A stretch of DNA of 64,000 bases from Synechococcus sp. CC9902 (GCF_000012505.1 NC_007513.1:1178001-1242000), one strand, 5' to 3'. Shown: positions 9,579 through 19,845, counted from the first letter of the stretch. Notes: generated from the letters alone by a model not told the origin. Numbers and translations are program-made.

Positions 9579-9699
9579 GCCGCTACCCAAATCGGCGTTG
9601 CCGCAAGAACTTACCGGAGAATTCCTTCTGAAAACCAACCTGGAGCACGAATCGGACGAGATTGCTGGGAATCAACTCTGGACAGCCCCAGTTCATGAG

Positions 9700-10998
9700 T
9701 CAGGAAGGGTCTAGATCAAAGAGTCGCTCGACGGCACGAAGCGCCTGTTGGCGCTCGCTACGGGCTTGTGAAGCCCTCAATTTGGTCACAGGGGTGTGGA
9801 GAATTTTGTTGATGATGCCTTTGCTTAAAGCCTCAACAACCTTGCGCTCACGCGCTGAAAAGTCTGGTCCCATACGGCTCAGTGCTTTTTGCAATTCCTC
9901 AGTGCGAATCGTTTCCATCGACGACCGCAATTGATTGATGGTGGGAACCGCCTCAAGGCTGTCCCACCAGTCGAGGAACTGTTGAGCTTCATCCTGGAGC
10001 AGATGCTCAGCCTCACGGGCGATGGCCTGCCGCGCTTCCTGGTTGCGTGCAACAACCTCTTCGAGATCATCAACATCGTGGGATTCAACGCCATCAACGG
10101 TCGCTGCATCGGCAGCAACGTTGCGGGGCACACCAATATCAATTAAGCGAAGCTGACTGCGTCGATTGAGGGGCTTGAGTCGCGATGCATCAATAATTGG
10201 ATCTTCAGCAGCCGTGCTGGTGAAGACAAGAGAGGATGTGCTGAGAAAGGTGTTGAGGTCAGTTAGGGGCCTGCACTCAACAGATAAATCCGGGAAATCG
10301 TTGGCGAGACGCTCAGCAGTTTCAACGGTTCGATTAACAAGAACAACGCCTGATGCGCCCTTCGCTTGAAGGTGCTGCAAAAGTAGTCGACTCATCCGAC
10401 CTGCCCCCACAACAGCGATCTGCTCACTTTCAAGGCTGACCAAGTCGTCAACGCCGCGAGACTGACCCAACTTGAGTTGTGCGAGTTCAACGGCCGCCGA
10501 ACTGATGGATACGGCACCAGTTCCTAAATTCGTTTCGCTGCGAACTTTTTTTCCAGTCGTAACCGCTTGTGTGAGCAATCGATTCAAGATCGGGCCCAGG
10601 GATTTATGTTCCTGCCCAAGCCGCATCATCTTTTTAACCTGGGAAAGGATTTGACCTTCTCCCAGAACAAGACTGTCTAAACCGGCAGCAACTCGTAGCA
10701 AATGATCAACCGCATCTTGATGATGAAAGTTGAATAAATGAGGAGACAATTCTCCAGTTTGCAAACCAGAGTGGTTGCTCAAAAATTCATTGACAGCTCC
10801 CACACCAAGTTCAGGGTGGCGAACCAAGGTATAGATCTCAAGACGATTGCAGGTGCTGAGGATTGACGCCTCAAGCACCTGGTCGTTTCCCCGAAGGGTT
10901 TTGAGAGACATTTCCATGCTCTGCTCAGGAATACTGAGCCTTTCCCGGATTTCCACCGGAGCCGTGCGATGACTGAGGCCGACGACGGCTATATGCAT
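9700..10998 (-). CDS. hemA: Glutamyl-tRNA reductase
   Basis: Reduces glutamyl-tRNA to glutamate-1-semialdehyde, the first committed step of tetrapyrrole (chlorophyll, haem, bilin) synthesis. 432 residues. The N-terminal VVGLSHRTAPVEIRE, the catalytic-cysteine segment STCNRLEIYT, EGQILSQVKKM and the NADP-binding VVGAGRMSRLLLQHL are intact. It starts 30 bases after glpX and precedes glgC with a 121-base gap, so it sits in a minus-strand carbon/tetrapyrrole cluster. Confidence 0.96.
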   Translation of the reverse strand: MHIAVVGLSHRTAPVEIRERLSIPEQSMEMSLKTLRGNDQVLEASILSTCNRLEIYTLVRHPELGVGAVNEFLSNHSGLQTGELSPHLFNFHHQDAVDHLLRVAAGLDSLVLGEGQILSQVKKMMRLGQEHKSLGPILNRLLTQAVTTGKKVRSETNLGTGAVSISSAAVELAQLKLGQSRGVDDLVSLESEQIAVVGAGRMSRLLLQHLQAKGASGVVLVNRTVETAERLANDFPDLSVECRPLTDLNTFLSTSSLVFTSTAAEDPIIDASRLKPLNRRSQLRLIDIGVPRNVAADAATVDGVESHDVDDLEEVVARNQEARQAIAREAEHLLQDEAQQFLDWWDSLEAVPTINQLRSSMETIRTEELQKALSRMGPDFSARERKVVEALSKGIINKILHTPVTKLRASQARSERQQALRAVERLFDLDPS

Positions 10999-11028
10999 GG
11001 AAATGATCCTCTCAACCGTGTTGGACGA

Positions 11029-12033
11029 TTAGTTCAAAGCGATGCTTTGAGCTCCATCCTTCATGTGGATGGTGGTGGTGAAACTGCAGGTGTTGTTCAT
11101 GTTGCTGATGACCAAGCTGCTCGTGCGTGTGCAATCGGCTTCGAACTTGACGCCGTTGAAGAGAAGCCCGTCAGTGATGCCACTGCCAGCAAAAACAACA
11201 TGTTCGCCGCAAGCGAGCTCCGAGGCTTCGTACACCTTATCTGGGTCAGTGATGCCCATTTCAGCAAGACGCTGCAAGTTGCCTTCCTTCGTCATGTCTG
11301 CCCACTCAGAGGTTTGAGCAATGGCAGGGTCATACACCAGCTGTCCTTGGAAGTGACCACCCAACGCGCGCATGGCAGCAGCGGAAATCACACCTTCGGG
11401 GGCGGCTCCAATACCCATCAAGCAATGGGTACCTGTACCAGCAAAACCACAGGCAATCGCCGCTTGAACGTCTCCATCGGAGATCGGCTGAATCCGAGCA
11501 CCGGTGGCACGAATTTCAGCAATCAAATCCTTATGACGGGCGCGATCCATCACAACGATGGTGAGCTCATCAGGAGCAAGACCTAAGCACTCGCTAAGGA
11601 TTTTGATGTTTTCGGTGGCTGATTTACGGATATCAACCTTTCCCTTCGCAGCCGGAGGTGCTGCGAGTTTCTTCATGTAGAAGTCGGGTGCATTGAACAG
11701 ACCACCACGGTCGGAAGCAGCCAAAACTGCCATCGAGCCACGTTGGCTGTAGGCACAAAGGTTGGTGCCTTCGCAGGGATCCACTGCGAAATCAACGCCA
11801 GGGCCGTTGCCCGTTCCAACTTCTTCTCCGATGTAAAGCATGGGAGCTTCGTCGCGCTCACCCTCGCCAATCACGATCTTGCCTTGCATGTTGATCTGAT
11901 TCATGCGCTTACGCATGGCATCAACTGCAAGAGCATCAGCCTCGTCTTTCAGGCCTTTGCCGGAGAGCGTGGCGGAAGCAATGGCGGCCTGCTCGACGAT
12001 CTCGAGAATTTCCTGAATAAGCGACTGATCCAC
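11029..12033 (-). CDS. glpX: Class II fructose-1,6-bisphosphatase / sedoheptulose-1,7-bisphosphatase
   Basis: GlpX-type phosphatase; in cyanobacteria this class has dual FBPase/SBPase activity in the Calvin cycle. 334 residues, from a GUG at 12033 ([21 protein letters not shown]). The metal-binding acidic motifs [15 protein letters not shown] and [10 protein letters not shown] are visible, as are [22 protein letters not shown] and the C-terminal HMKDG. It is the first gene of the minus-strand cluster continuing to hemA and glgC, and its promoter must lie in the 778-base gap upstream. Confidence 0.95.
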   Translation of the reverse strand: MDQSLIQEILEIVEQAAIASATLSGKGLKDEADALAVDAMRKRMNQINMQGKIVIGEGERDEAPMLYIGEEVGTGNGPGVDFAVDPCEGTNLCAYSQRGSMAVLAASDRGGLFNAPDFYMKKLAAPPAAKGKVDIRKSATENIKILSECLGLAPDELTIVVMDRARHKDLIAEIRATGARIQPISDGDVQAAIACGFAGTGTHCLMGIGAAPEGVISAAAMRALGGHFQGQLVYDPAIAQTSEWADMTKEGNLQRLAEMGITDPDKVYEASELACGEHVVFAGSGITDGLLFNGVKFEADCTRTSSLVISNMNNTCSFTTTIHMKDGAQSIALN

Positions 12034-12811
12034 GGGACTCCGGATAATGAGGTTAATTGGGCTAGCGAGGCGTGCTGACAGGGCAGTTGGCCCATGCCGC
12101 AGTCGATCTCGGCTTAGAAGCGCGGCTCACTGTATCAGCGATACCCCAGTCTCAGCAGAGAGGAGAAGCCTCAAAAAAAAACTCAACGCACTTTTGCCTT
12201 GCGAGTGAAACGAATAGCGAGTCAGCAGGCCACCCCCGGGGAGAGATTTAAAAGAATTGGAGAGATCCCAGGGTGATTCCAATCTCCACAAGAAATTCGA
12301 CAATGACTTGCAATATTGACCAAAGAAATCAAGCTAAAAAGAGCACACAAAGCCAGGTTAATCGCCCTAAAAGACATTAAAAACAATCACACACAAATCA
12401 ATAGACCGATCAGCTTGATAGCGCAAAAGATTGCAGACCTTCCCCAAACGAAAGCATCAGGCAAATCAAGCTTATTAAATTTTAATCCCTATATATTAAG
12501 GCTTAGAACATAATCAAAGAGCAAAATATATCCATGCAGGTAATGCAAAAGGCATGAATAGTTTTCGTCAAAAAGAGAAGTCAGCAATCAGAATCTGATC
12601 CTGATGCATAAACAAATGAGGATATAAACACAATAAAGTCATAAGAACCACGGCTGAATGATCGTCTCAAAACGACGAGCAAACCAACCTCACCCATCGT
12701 GGTTTGATCGAAAACAGACCTTATCGCAGCAGGGGCAAGACGGCGACAGCAAGCCAGAAACATGCCTTAGTAATCGATGTAACATTGCTGGGTCAAACCG
12801 TTAGCGCTGCG
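12034..12811. other. 778-base divergent intergenic region between glpX and rpe
   Basis: Longest gap in the window. The first 200 bases are of ordinary composition; from about 12260 to 12660 the sequence becomes markedly A/T-rich. Short frames exist (for example 12316-12513 plus) but have lysine/asparagine-heavy residues, no convincing ribosome site and no recognisable family, so I do not call them. There is an A9 run near 12173 and a weak inverted pair ATTGGA/TCCAAT near 12257-12284. It must hold the promoters of both divergent genes and could hold an untranslated RNA, but I see no known RNA motif. Confidence 0.5.
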
Positions 12812-13477
12812 ATGTCCGCCAAAAGTCTTGTCGTCTCTCCATCAATTCTCTCAGCCGATTTTTCGAAACTCGGTGCTGAGGTGGAGGCCGTCGACAAGGC
12901 AGGTGCTGACTGGATTCACGTTGATGTGATGGATGGTCGCTTTGTGCCCAACATCACCATCGGTCCATTGATCGTTGAGGCTCTTCGCCCTGTGACACAG
13001 AAGCCCCTCGATGTTCACTTGATGATTGTGGAGCCTGAAAAATACGTACCGGATTTTGCCAAGGCTGGAGCAGACATTATTTCTGTTCAGGTCGAGGCAT
13101 GTCCTCACCTTCATCGCAACCTGGGCCAGATCAAAGATCTTGGCAAGAAAGCCGGTGCCGTACTGAACCCTGGAACCCCACTCGACACACTGGACTATTG
13201 CCTGGAGCTTTGTGATTTGGTGCTCATCATGAGCGTCAACCCAGGTTTTGGCGGACAAAGTTTTATCGAGAATCAGGTGCAGAAAATCAGCGATCTACGC
13301 AAGATGTGCGATGCACGGGGATTAGATCCTTGGATTGAAGTCGACGGCGGCATCAAAGGATCGAATGCATGGAAAGTAATCGAAGCTGGTGCCAATGCAA
13401 TTGTTTCTGGCTCCGGTGTATTCAACCAACCCGATTACGCCAAGGCGATCGAGGGCATTCGTACGAGCAAGCGTTAA
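12812..13477 (+). CDS. rpe: Ribulose-phosphate 3-epimerase
   Basis: Interconverts ribulose-5-phosphate and xylulose-5-phosphate in the Calvin cycle and pentose phosphate pathway. 222 residues from the ATG at 12812 ([21 protein letters not shown]). The TIM-barrel metal-site motifs [36 protein letters not shown] and the phosphate-binding EVDGGI...[12 protein letters not shown] are all present. The frame stays open upstream to 12704 but those residues do not resemble the family. Confidence 0.96.
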   Translation: MSAKSLVVSPSILSADFSKLGAEVEAVDKAGADWIHVDVMDGRFVPNITIGPLIVEALRPVTQKPLDVHLMIVEPEKYVPDFAKAGADIISVQVEACPHLHRNLGQIKDLGKKAGAVLNPGTPLDTLDYCLELCDLVLIMSVNPGFGGQSFIENQVQKISDLRKMCDARGLDPWIEVDGGIKGSNAWKVIEAGANAIVSGSGVFNQPDYAKAIEGIRTSKR

Positions 13478-13813
13478 TCGCAGCACTCACCCTAAAGAGA
13501 ACACATTCGTTCTGCCCTATTGATCTAGGGCAGAACGACACATCTTTCGACGAATGCCCATACGGTTTGAAAGAGATATTGCCGAAATCCAACAATCGAC
13601 TTGGCTAGGACTGCACAGAGCCTTGGTCGAGCAAGTCAATCAAACTTTTCAATTCGATCACTTAAAGCCACTTCTCGTTCTTCTGGATACCAATACACGA
13701 AAAAGATTCAGCTCAACTTAAAAGAATCGAATCAAACTTAGTATCTATTGTTTATCAATTCCATGCATGGCTCCGGAGCTTGAGCCACAAAATTGCATAT
13801 AAATCTTTGACCA
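13478..13813. other. 336-base gap after rpe, no gene recognised
   Basis: Contains the 12-bp hairpin listed separately at 13508-13537 and a weaker stem TGGCTC/GAGCCA at 13768-13787. The rest is A/T-rich with no frame that looks coding. It lies between convergent genes (rpe plus; 69-residue protein minus), so a terminator region is expected. Confidence 0.5.
13508..13537 (+). terminator. Perfect 12-bp hairpin downstream of rpe
   Basis: CGTTCTGCCCTA and its exact reverse complement TAGGGCAGAACG flank a 6-base loop (TTGATC), 30 bases after the rpe stop. Position suggests transcription termination or 3'-end stabilisation for rpe. There is no U-run directly after the stem (ACACATCTTTCG follows), so it is not a textbook intrinsic terminator. 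Confidence 0.6.
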
Positions 13814-14023
13814 TTAGCCATACTTTTCCATGAATGCATCGAGAGTATAATATTCTGAATCTGTTGATGTTTCCTTGATCAGCTCAGGCAAAGTTTTGCT
13901 CAACATGGCATTACGATAGTCGACATAATTCAAATCAGATGCTGGATCAAAAGTTTCCTGGGTAAATAGAGCTTTATATTCATTGCACAATGCTTCAATT
14001 ATTTGCTCCTTCGCGTAGATCAT
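13814..14023 (-). CDS. Small acidic protein of unknown function (69 aa)
   Basis: Starts ATG at 14023 behind a purine-rich AAAGTGAA site. Acidic, with no membrane segment (MIYAKEQIIEALCNEYKAL...TSTDSEYYTLDAFMEKYG); the C-terminal TDxxYYTLDAFMEKYG looks like a compact helical end. I cannot name the family. It sits alone in an A/T-rich stretch between two gaps of over 300 bases, so it probably has its own promoter. Composition and amino acid pattern support a real gene; there is no functional evidence. Confidence 0.6.
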   Translation of the reverse strand: MIYAKEQIIEALCNEYKALFTQETFDPASDLNYVDYRNAMLSKTLPELIKETSTDSEYYTLDAFMEKYG

Positions 14024-14377
14024 TTCACTTTAAATTACCACAGCATAGTTCAAGTCTATAGTGAAAACAAATTATCTTCAACATTGCTTAGCCAACAGTT
14101 TAATGCTCGGGAATTATTCAGCTAGAAATTATAGTAGCTCGCGCAAGTATCGCGCAGGTTGACACAATAAAATCGAAACCCACAAAACCTGGCATCAGCT
14201 CGTAACAAAGTGCATCGAGAAACACACAAGTAAGGATTTAGAATAGGTTTTTTTCACCCCACTAATGCAGTCAGAACATTCAGTCAGAGAATTTTAATTG
14301 TAGAAAACATAAATATACTGACAATATAGATAACTCCAAAATACCATATTAAAAGGATTAAGCTGCTCGATCAATTA
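14024..14377. other. 354-base A/T-rich gap, no gene recognised
   Basis: Lies between the end of ccsA and the start of the 69-residue gene, both on the minus strand, so it may carry that gene's promoter. A TTGACA occurs at 14158-14163 on the plus strand without a convincing -10 box. An 8-base direct repeat CAGTCAGA lies at 14268-14275 and 14281-14288. I see no known RNA or protein gene. Confidence 0.45.
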
Positions 14378-15292
14378 TTAAAAGAACCATCCATAACTAT
14401 GTAAACCAATACCTAGCAAATTAACGCCGATATAGCAAACGGCAATCACTATCAAGCCAACCACTGCCACAAGCGCAGGCCGTCGACCCTGCCAGCCGCG
14501 ACTCAAACGGGTATGCAAATAAGCGGCATAGACCAACCAACAAATCAAAGCCCAAGTTTCCTTTGGATCCCAACTCCAATAACTACCCCAGGCTTCATTT
14601 GCCCAAACAGCACCACTAATGATTCCAACAGTGAGCATTAAAAAGCCAACCGTTATTGTGCGATAACTCAAGCTATCTAGCTGCTCATTGGTGCTGATCT
14701 CGAGAGATTGAAGCTCCAAGAAACCTGAATCAGGAGTTGTGACTGCTTGGCGAAATCCACCGCTTCCAATCGAACTACTTCGAAGCTGCAAAGCTTCGCC
14801 TCGATCCATCACCAAGACGGCCAAGGACAGCAACGATCCCACTAACAGTGCGGCATAGCTCACCATGATCACGCTGACATGCATGACCAACCAACTCGAG
14901 CGCAAAGCGGGCACCAATGGGGCCGCCGACTGCAATTGATCAGGCAGTGCAAAGCTCGCAAAAGCGATGCAACCCAATCCCATCGGCGTAGCGGCAGCAG
15001 CAACGATGGGTGATGGCCAGGCACGCTCAACAAGCAACTGAGTGAGGGTGCATGCCCAGGCAAGGAAACAGAGCGATTCGTACAGGTTGCTGATAGGGAA
15101 ATGACCCGACTGCCACCAGCGGAGTACAAGTTGAGCCGTGAGCAAAAGGTTCGCGACCGCAACCAACAAGCGAACAACACCGGGCCTGGAGTCGCTGGAT
15201 ACCGACCAGAAGGCAATCGGCAGGGCAATCAACAGAAGAACAAAAGCCGCAAACCCAAGGCTCGTTACTAGTTCAAACGGAGCGTTCAACAA
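14378..15292 (-). CDS. ccsA: Cytochrome c biogenesis protein CcsA (system II)
   Basis: Membrane protein of system II cytochrome c maturation, which with Ccs1/CcsB carries haem to the lumenal side and attaches it to apocytochromes such as cytochrome f and c6. 304 residues with about eight membrane segments. The diagnostic tryptophan-rich haem-handling motif [18 protein letters not shown] is near residues 240-258, and conserved histidines flank it ([21 protein letters not shown]). Start is UUG at 15292 or 15289. It lies 38 bases downstream of the lptF-like gene on the same strand. Confidence 0.93.
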   Translation of the reverse strand: MLNAPFELVTSLGFAAFVLLLIALPIAFWSVSSDSRPGVVRLLVAVANLLLTAQLVLRWWQSGHFPISNLYESLCFLAWACTLTQLLVERAWPSPIVAAAATPMGLGCIAFASFALPDQLQSAAPLVPALRSSWLVMHVSVIMVSYAALLVGSLLSLAVLVMDRGEALQLRSSSIGSGGFRQAVTTPDSGFLELQSLEISTNEQLDSLSYRTITVGFLMLTVGIISGAVWANEAWGSYWSWDPKETWALICWLVYAAYLHTRLSRGWQGRRPALVAVVGLIVIAVCYIGVNLLGIGLHSYGWFF

Positions 15293-15330
15293 ACCAAATC
15301 AAGGGGTGATAGGGAGTCTGGCGCGGAGCG

Positions 15331-16485
15331 CTAACGACTGGCCTGGCGCAAAAGCAAGCCACCAGCTCCAAGGGAGATCAGAACCGGAAGCCAAGCGGCC
15401 AAAAACGGTGGAAGAATTCCACTCACGCCTAATGAACTAAAACTAACGCTCAGAGCGTAATAACCAAGAATCAGAAGGATACTGACACCAAATCCCTGAC
15501 TTCGACTGGTGCGAGATCCAGGCCGTGCACCAAGACTGCTGCCAATCAAACCAAAGACGATGCATGCCATTGGAAATGAGAATTTTTCTTGGATGCGGAC
15601 TCTTAACTTTCGGGCCGCTTTAATATTTCCTGCATTCGATTCAACTTTTTCTGCCGATATTGCTTGAGATAAAGTCATATCATTGGCATCATCTGGCAAT
15701 TCTGCGACTTGAAGAGGGCCGGAGCTTAGAGGATAAAAGTTTTCATCGAATGCTAACCGGGTCGTACTTCCGTTTGGATTCAGAGTTAGAACCTGCCCAT
15801 TAAAGAATTCCCACATAGCCTTCGATTCGTTATAAACAGCACGCTCAGCAATCCACATCTGGCGATAATCAGCGCGTGAAAAGTCGAGAAGTGTAACATC
15901 CAACATCTCTCCACCTTCGTAACGTCTTGCATAAAATAGTTGACGCAAACCAGTTGAACTTGTTTGAGTTTTTGGATCGTAAATTTTGCCAAAACTATTG
16001 AAGGTAATATCTTTTCCTCTTTCAGTAGCAAGGGCTCGGCCAAGACCTCGCTGCAACGTTATTTCAGCCTGGGTATTGGCCCTTGGAACAATGACATCAT
16101 TAAAAACAAAAGTAAGACCTGTTAAAAGTATCGATAGAGCAAGCGCGGGAACAACCAAGCGTATTGTTGATACACCAAGGCTACGAAGTGCCGTGAGCTC
16201 ACTGTTCGATGACAACTTGCTGTAAGCAAGCAGTGTTGCAAACAAGGTCGCCATCGGTAGTGAGAGGACTAAAAAACTTGGAATATTGAGCAGAAGCAGC
16301 TGTAACGCCACCAAGATCGGCAAACCATCAACAAGACGTCTTGCAAGCTCAAACATCACTCCAATGGAGAGCCCCAACACCGTAAAAGCAGCAACGGCAA
16401 ACAGAAGGGGGGCAGCGATCTCAGCAAGCAACCATCGGTCCAGGAGAGATAGTTTGTGAATCCAACGGCTAAAGGTTCTAATCAC
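15331..16485 (-). CDS. LptF/LptG-family permease (YjgP/YjgQ)
   Basis: 384 residues with three membrane segments at the N-terminus, a roughly 150-residue soluble (jellyroll-type) domain, and three at the C-terminus: the layout of LptF/LptG, the permeases that extract lipopolysaccharide from the inner membrane. Typical features are LVLSLPMATLFATLLAYSKLSSNSELTALRSLG and VIVPRANTQAE. Only one permease gene is present, as often in cyanobacteria, where it may act as a homodimer. GUG start at 16485 overlaps the lptB stop by four bases. Confidence 0.88.
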   Translation of the reverse strand: MIRTFSRWIHKLSLLDRWLLAEIAAPLLFAVAAFTVLGLSIGVMFELARRLVDGLPILVALQLLLLNIPSFLVLSLPMATLFATLLAYSKLSSNSELTALRSLGVSTIRLVVPALALSILLTGLTFVFNDVIVPRANTQAEITLQRGLGRALATERGKDITFNSFGKIYDPKTQTSSTGLRQLFYARRYEGGEMLDVTLLDFSRADYRQMWIAERAVYNESKAMWEFFNGQVLTLNPNGSTTRLAFDENFYPLSSGPLQVAELPDDANDMTLSQAISAEKVESNAGNIKAARKLRVRIQEKFSFPMACIVFGLIGSSLGARPGSRTSRSQGFGVSILLILGYYALSVSFSSLGVSGILPPFLAAWLPVLISLGAGGLLLRQASR

Positions 16486-17210
16486 AACTGAAAGTCCTCG
16501 CCAAGGTAATAGCGACGTACCAACGGATCTTTAGAGACATGCTCAGCCCGACCTGACGCCAAAATTGCACCATCATTGAGGATTGTTGCTCGATCAGTGA
16601 TCGCCAGCGTTTCCCTCACGTTGTGATCCGTGATCAAAATTCCCATGCCCCGTTGCCGCAACGATTGAATCAAGATCTGCAGATCAGCAACAGCCAAAGG
16701 ATCAACACCGGCAAAAGGTTCGTCTAGAAGAAGATATTGAGGACCATCACGGCCAACTGCTAATGCCCTTGCGACTTCGCAGCGTCGGCGTTCACCACCG
16801 GATAGTTGGAAACCACGACGATCAATGAACTCACTCAGGTGAAACTCATCAATGAGTTGGTTGCGTCGATCACGACGATCTTTAGTCGTTAAGTCTGTTT
16901 GATCAAGGGCAAGATCAAGATTTTGACGAACAGTGAGTTGTCGAAAAACACTCGCCTCCTGTGGCAAATAACCGATACCGCATCTCGCGCGTTCGGGCAT
17001 GGATAGCTCAGTGACATCCTGTCCATCCAACAGAACCTGACCAACGTCGGGACGAAGCAATCCAATAACAAGATTGAACGTGGTTGTTTTACCAGCCCCA
17101 TTCGGACCAAGCAGACCAACAACCTCTCCCGGAGAGAGGTCGATGTTGACGGACTTAACCAGCTGCCGTCCACCCAAAGAGATGGAGATATTTTGGAGCT
17201 CCAGACTCAT
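16482..17210 (-). CDS. lptB: LptB-type ABC transporter ATP-binding protein
   Basis: 242 residues. Walker A GPNGAGKTT, Q-loop GYLPQEASVFRQLTVRQNL, signature LSGGERRRCEVARAL, Walker B YLLLDEPFAGVDPLAV and H-loop ITDHNVRETL match LptB, the ATPase of lipopolysaccharide export, closely. Position between an LptA/OstA-like gene and an LptF/G permease supports this strongly. Start ATG overlaps the upstream lptA-like stop (ATGA) and its own stop overlaps the next start, so all three should be translationally coupled. Confidence 0.93.
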   Translation of the reverse strand: MSLELQNISISLGGRQLVKSVNIDLSPGEVVGLLGPNGAGKTTTFNLVIGLLRPDVGQVLLDGQDVTELSMPERARCGIGYLPQEASVFRQLTVRQNLDLALDQTDLTTKDRRDRRNQLIDEFHLSEFIDRRGFQLSGGERRRCEVARALAVGRDGPQYLLLDEPFAGVDPLAVADLQILIQSLRQRGMGILITDHNVRETLAITDRATILNDGAILASGRAEHVSKDPLVRRYYLGEDFQL

Positions 17211-17641
17211 GGAATTACAGGGGTGGAATCATCATCATTACCACCAAAACTCCATTGACTGAACACCTGTTGATCCTCAGATGGCGTCGCCAGTGCTCGT
17301 TCGTCGGCTAAGGAATAAACAATCTTATCGGCTTGAAGTAAGTCGCCATTCTTTTGCACTATATCGACATCTCCACTCAAGACAATTCGCTCCTCTTTCA
17401 TAAAATATTGAGCCTGACGACCTGTGGCGACAATGCCACGATCAACATGGACAAGCCGAACATTTCCTTGAGCTGTTACAACGCCAATCGAATTGTCTGC
17501 GGTTTGCTGATCCGATTCAATCGTAATCAGTCCAGTCTCAGTTAATTGTTGAGCATTAACAATCACAGAACAAAGTGATAACAAAGCCATAAGGCTAAGT
17601 GAATAAATATTTTTTAATCGGAGCGGCCCTAAAGCGATCAC
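17207..17641 (-). CDS. LptA/OstA-like periplasmic protein
   Basis: 144 residues from GUG at 17641. An N-terminal hydrophobic signal (NIYSLSLMALLSLCSVIVNA) is followed by a short OstA-type beta domain: ITIESDQQTADNSIGVVTAQGNVRLVHVDRGIVATGRQAQYFMKEERIVLSGDVDIVQKNGD has the DxxxxxxxxGxVxaxGNV and LxGdV pattern of the family. LptA bridges LPS across the periplasm. It is the first gene of the three-gene export unit. The short length and acidic tail (GGNDDDSTPVIP) are a little unusual. Confidence 0.82.
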   Translation of the reverse strand: MIALGPLRLKNIYSLSLMALLSLCSVIVNAQQLTETGLITIESDQQTADNSIGVVTAQGNVRLVHVDRGIVATGRQAQYFMKEERIVLSGDVDIVQKNGDLLQADKIVYSLADERALATPSEDQQVFSQWSFGGNDDDSTPVIP

Positions 17642-17677
17642 GCCACATGCAGCAAGTTATCTGATTTTAACCTTCTT

Positions 17678-18043
17678 TCAGTCGACAACCCGCAAAACAG
17701 GGACAGTGCACAACTCGGGATCTTCATCGCATTGAAGTGAGCGAAGCCGCTGCTCAACAGAGGTACACAGACTTTTAATATCAAGACCCAAATCAGGGGT
17801 TCCTGGACGCTTTAAACGGCCGAGAGCTTCGCCAAAAAGGATCGTTGCTCCACGTCGATTGTCACGCTGCAAATGCAGTTGAGCCACAGCGACCTGAAGC
17901 ACACCTTGCAAGCTTCGTCGATGGGGATCGGCCGTTTCATGCCAAAGCTCTTCAAAGACATCATGAGCGTCGTACCACTCACCATCATTGAAGAGTTCAA
18001 CAGCTTTCTGAAAGCGGGGATCTGCCTGAGGCTCCTCGGCCAT
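17678..18043 (-). CDS. DUF309-domain protein
   Basis: 121 residues from ATG at 18043. FQKAVELFNDGEWYDAHDVFEELWHE followed by GVLQVAVAQLHLQRDNRRGATILFGEALGRL is the DUF309 signature, a small helical domain of unknown function found in bacteria and plastids. The start shares one base with the typA stop (TGATG), so it is probably translated by reinitiation after typA. Confidence 0.85.
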   Translation of the reverse strand: MAEEPQADPRFQKAVELFNDGEWYDAHDVFEELWHETADPHRRSLQGVLQVAVAQLHLQRDNRRGATILFGEALGRLKRPGTPDLGLDIKSLCTSVEQRLRSLQCDEDPELCTVPVLRVVD

Positions 18044-19845
18044 CAACGTTTTGCCATCTTTTTGGCAGGCAATTTGCGTAAACGAATCGACTCTGGAGTG
18101 ACTTCAAGCATTTCATCGGGTCCGATGTATTCCAGTGCACGCTCCAGGGTCATCTGAATTGGAGATTGGAGAGTATCCAAGACATCGGCACCTGCGGAGC
18201 GGATATTCGTAACTTGCTTTGCCTTAGAAATATTGATTTCCATATCTTGCGGACGGGTATTTTCACCAATAATCATTCCTTTGTAGACCTTTGTGCCAGG
18301 TGTGATAAAGAACTGTCCGCGATCTTCGGCATTCTTCAATGCATAGAACGTTGCTGTTCCTTCTTCAAATGCAATCAAAACACCATTTCTACGAGTATCA
18401 AATTCGCCACACATTGGCCGATACTCAAAGAAGGAATGGCTCATAATTCCCTCACCTCTTGTGGCACGAATAAATTCGCCACGGAAACCAATTAATCCCC
18501 GTGAAGGAACAACAAACTCCAGTTGGGTTCGACCATCAGTTCCTGTTTCCATATTTTGCATTTCTGCCTTACGGGTTCCAAGCTTTTCGATACAGGATCC
18601 AACCGCAGCCTCAGGCACATCCATGACGAGGGTTTCAACTGGCTCGCACGGTGTTCCATCGATTGTGCGAAAGATCACCTGAGGTTGGGACACTTGAAAC
18701 TCGAAGCCCTCCCGGCGCATCGTTTCAATCAAAATTCCCAGGTGGAGTTCTCCCCGTCCGCTGACAGCGAAGCTGTCTGGAGAGTCCGTATCTTCAACCC
18801 TTAGCGCAACGTTCGTGAGTAATTCTCGCTGCAGGCGGTCTCGGATCTGACGGCTCGTAACGAACTTTCCTTCTTTTCCAGCAAAAGGGGAATCGTTGAC
18901 GACGAATGTCATCTGAAGGGTAGGTTCATCCACCTTGATCAGAGGCAAAGCCTTCGGTTCATCAGGGCAGGCGATCGTTTCGCCGATGTTGACATCATCA
19001 AAGCCAGCAACCGCAACAAGATCACCAGCGGAGGCCTCATCAATATCAACCCGTTGAAGGCCCTCAAAGCCTAATAATTTGCTAATTCTTCCCTTTTTAA
19101 GACTTCCGTCGTCCTTGATCAAGGACGCATTTTGCCCTTTGCGAATCACACCATTATGAACTCGACCAATGATGATTCGACCCAGAAAGTCTGAATAATC
19201 GAGAGTTGTAATTTGAAGCTGGAGTGGCTTGGTTACATCGCCAACTGGGGGCGGGACATGACGGAGAATCGCATCAAAGAGAGGACGCATATTCTCGCTC
19301 TCTGTTTTCATATCTGGCTTGGCAAAACCACCAAGACCGCTACCAAATAAATAGGGGAAATCACACTGGTCATCATCCGCACCCAGCTCGATAAACAGAT
19401 CGAGCACCTTGTCGACGGCGGTTTCGGGATCAACCCGGGGCCGATCAATCTTGTTCACAAAGATGATCGGTCTTAAGCCCTGCTCCAGGGCTTTCTTGAG
19501 CACAAAGCGGGTTTGGGGCATCGGGCCCTCGTTGGCATCAACGATGAGCAAGCACCCGTCAACCATGCCGAGAACCCGCTCCACCTCACCACCAAAATCA
19601 GCGTGGCCAGGGGTATCAACAATGTTGATCCGCGTGTCGTTGTAAGTAACAGCTGCATTCTTCGAAAGAATGGTGATGCCGCGCTCACGCTCCAAATCGT
19701 TGGAGTCCAAAACGCACGTCGGAACAGCTTCGTTGTCGCGGAAGATTCCGGATTGCGCCAGCAGGGCGTCGACCAAGGTCGTTTTGCCATGATCAACGTG
19801 GGCGATGATCGCGATATTGCGAATCGCCTTTTGCTGGGCGCTCAT
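18043..19845 (-). CDS. typA: Ribosome-associated GTPase TypA/BipA
   Basis: 600 residues, the usual length. Translation-factor GTPase related to EF-G; acts on the ribosome under stress and in 50S assembly. G1 [10 protein letters not shown], switch RERGITI, G3 [13 protein letters not shown]4 NKIDRP are all present, followed by EF-G-like domains and the TypA-specific C-terminal [32 protein letters not shown]. Start ATG at 19845 gives [21 protein letters not shown]. Confidence 0.96.
   Translation of the reverse strand: MSAQQKAIRNIAIIAHVDHGKTTLVDALLAQSGIFRDNEAVPTCVLDSNDLERERGITILSKNAAVTYNDTRINIVDTPGHADFGGEVERVLGMVDGCLLIVDANEGPMPQTRFVLKKALEQGLRPIIFVNKIDRPRVDPETAVDKVLDLFIELGADDDQCDFPYLFGSGLGGFAKPDMKTESENMRPLFDAILRHVPPPVGDVTKPLQLQITTLDYSDFLGRIIIGRVHNGVIRKGQNASLIKDDGSLKKGRISKLLGFEGLQRVDIDEASAGDLVAVAGFDDVNIGETIACPDEPKALPLIKVDEPTLQMTFVVNDSPFAGKEGKFVTSRQIRDRLQRELLTNVALRVEDTDSPDSFAVSGRGELHLGILIETMRREGFEFQVSQPQVIFRTIDGTPCEPVETLVMDVPEAAVGSCIEKLGTRKAEMQNMETGTDGRTQLEFVVPSRGLIGFRGEFIRATRGEGIMSHSFFEYRPMCGEFDTRRNGVLIAFEEGTATFYALKNAEDRGQFFITPGTKVYKGMIIGENTRPQDMEINISKAKQVTNIRSAGADVLDTLQSPIQMTLERALEYIGPDEMLEVTPESIRLRKLPAKKMAKR

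Noticed and set aside
12316-12513. 65-codon plus-strand frame in the glpX-rpe gap
   Set aside because: Lys/Asn/Ile-rich as expected from A/T-rich non-coding DNA, UUG start without ribosome site, no recognisable pattern.
13369-13608. 79-codon frame overlapping the end of rpe
   Set aside because: Out of frame with rpe and reads through the downstream hairpin; no coding character.
13768-13787. 6-bp stem TGGCTC/GAGCCA downstream of the 69-residue gene
   Set aside because: Weak stem with 8-base loop and no U-run on either strand; could be chance.
14268-14288. 8-base direct repeat CAGTCAGA separated by five bases
   Set aside because: Too short and alone to be an operator or CRISPR; no array, no nearby regulator.
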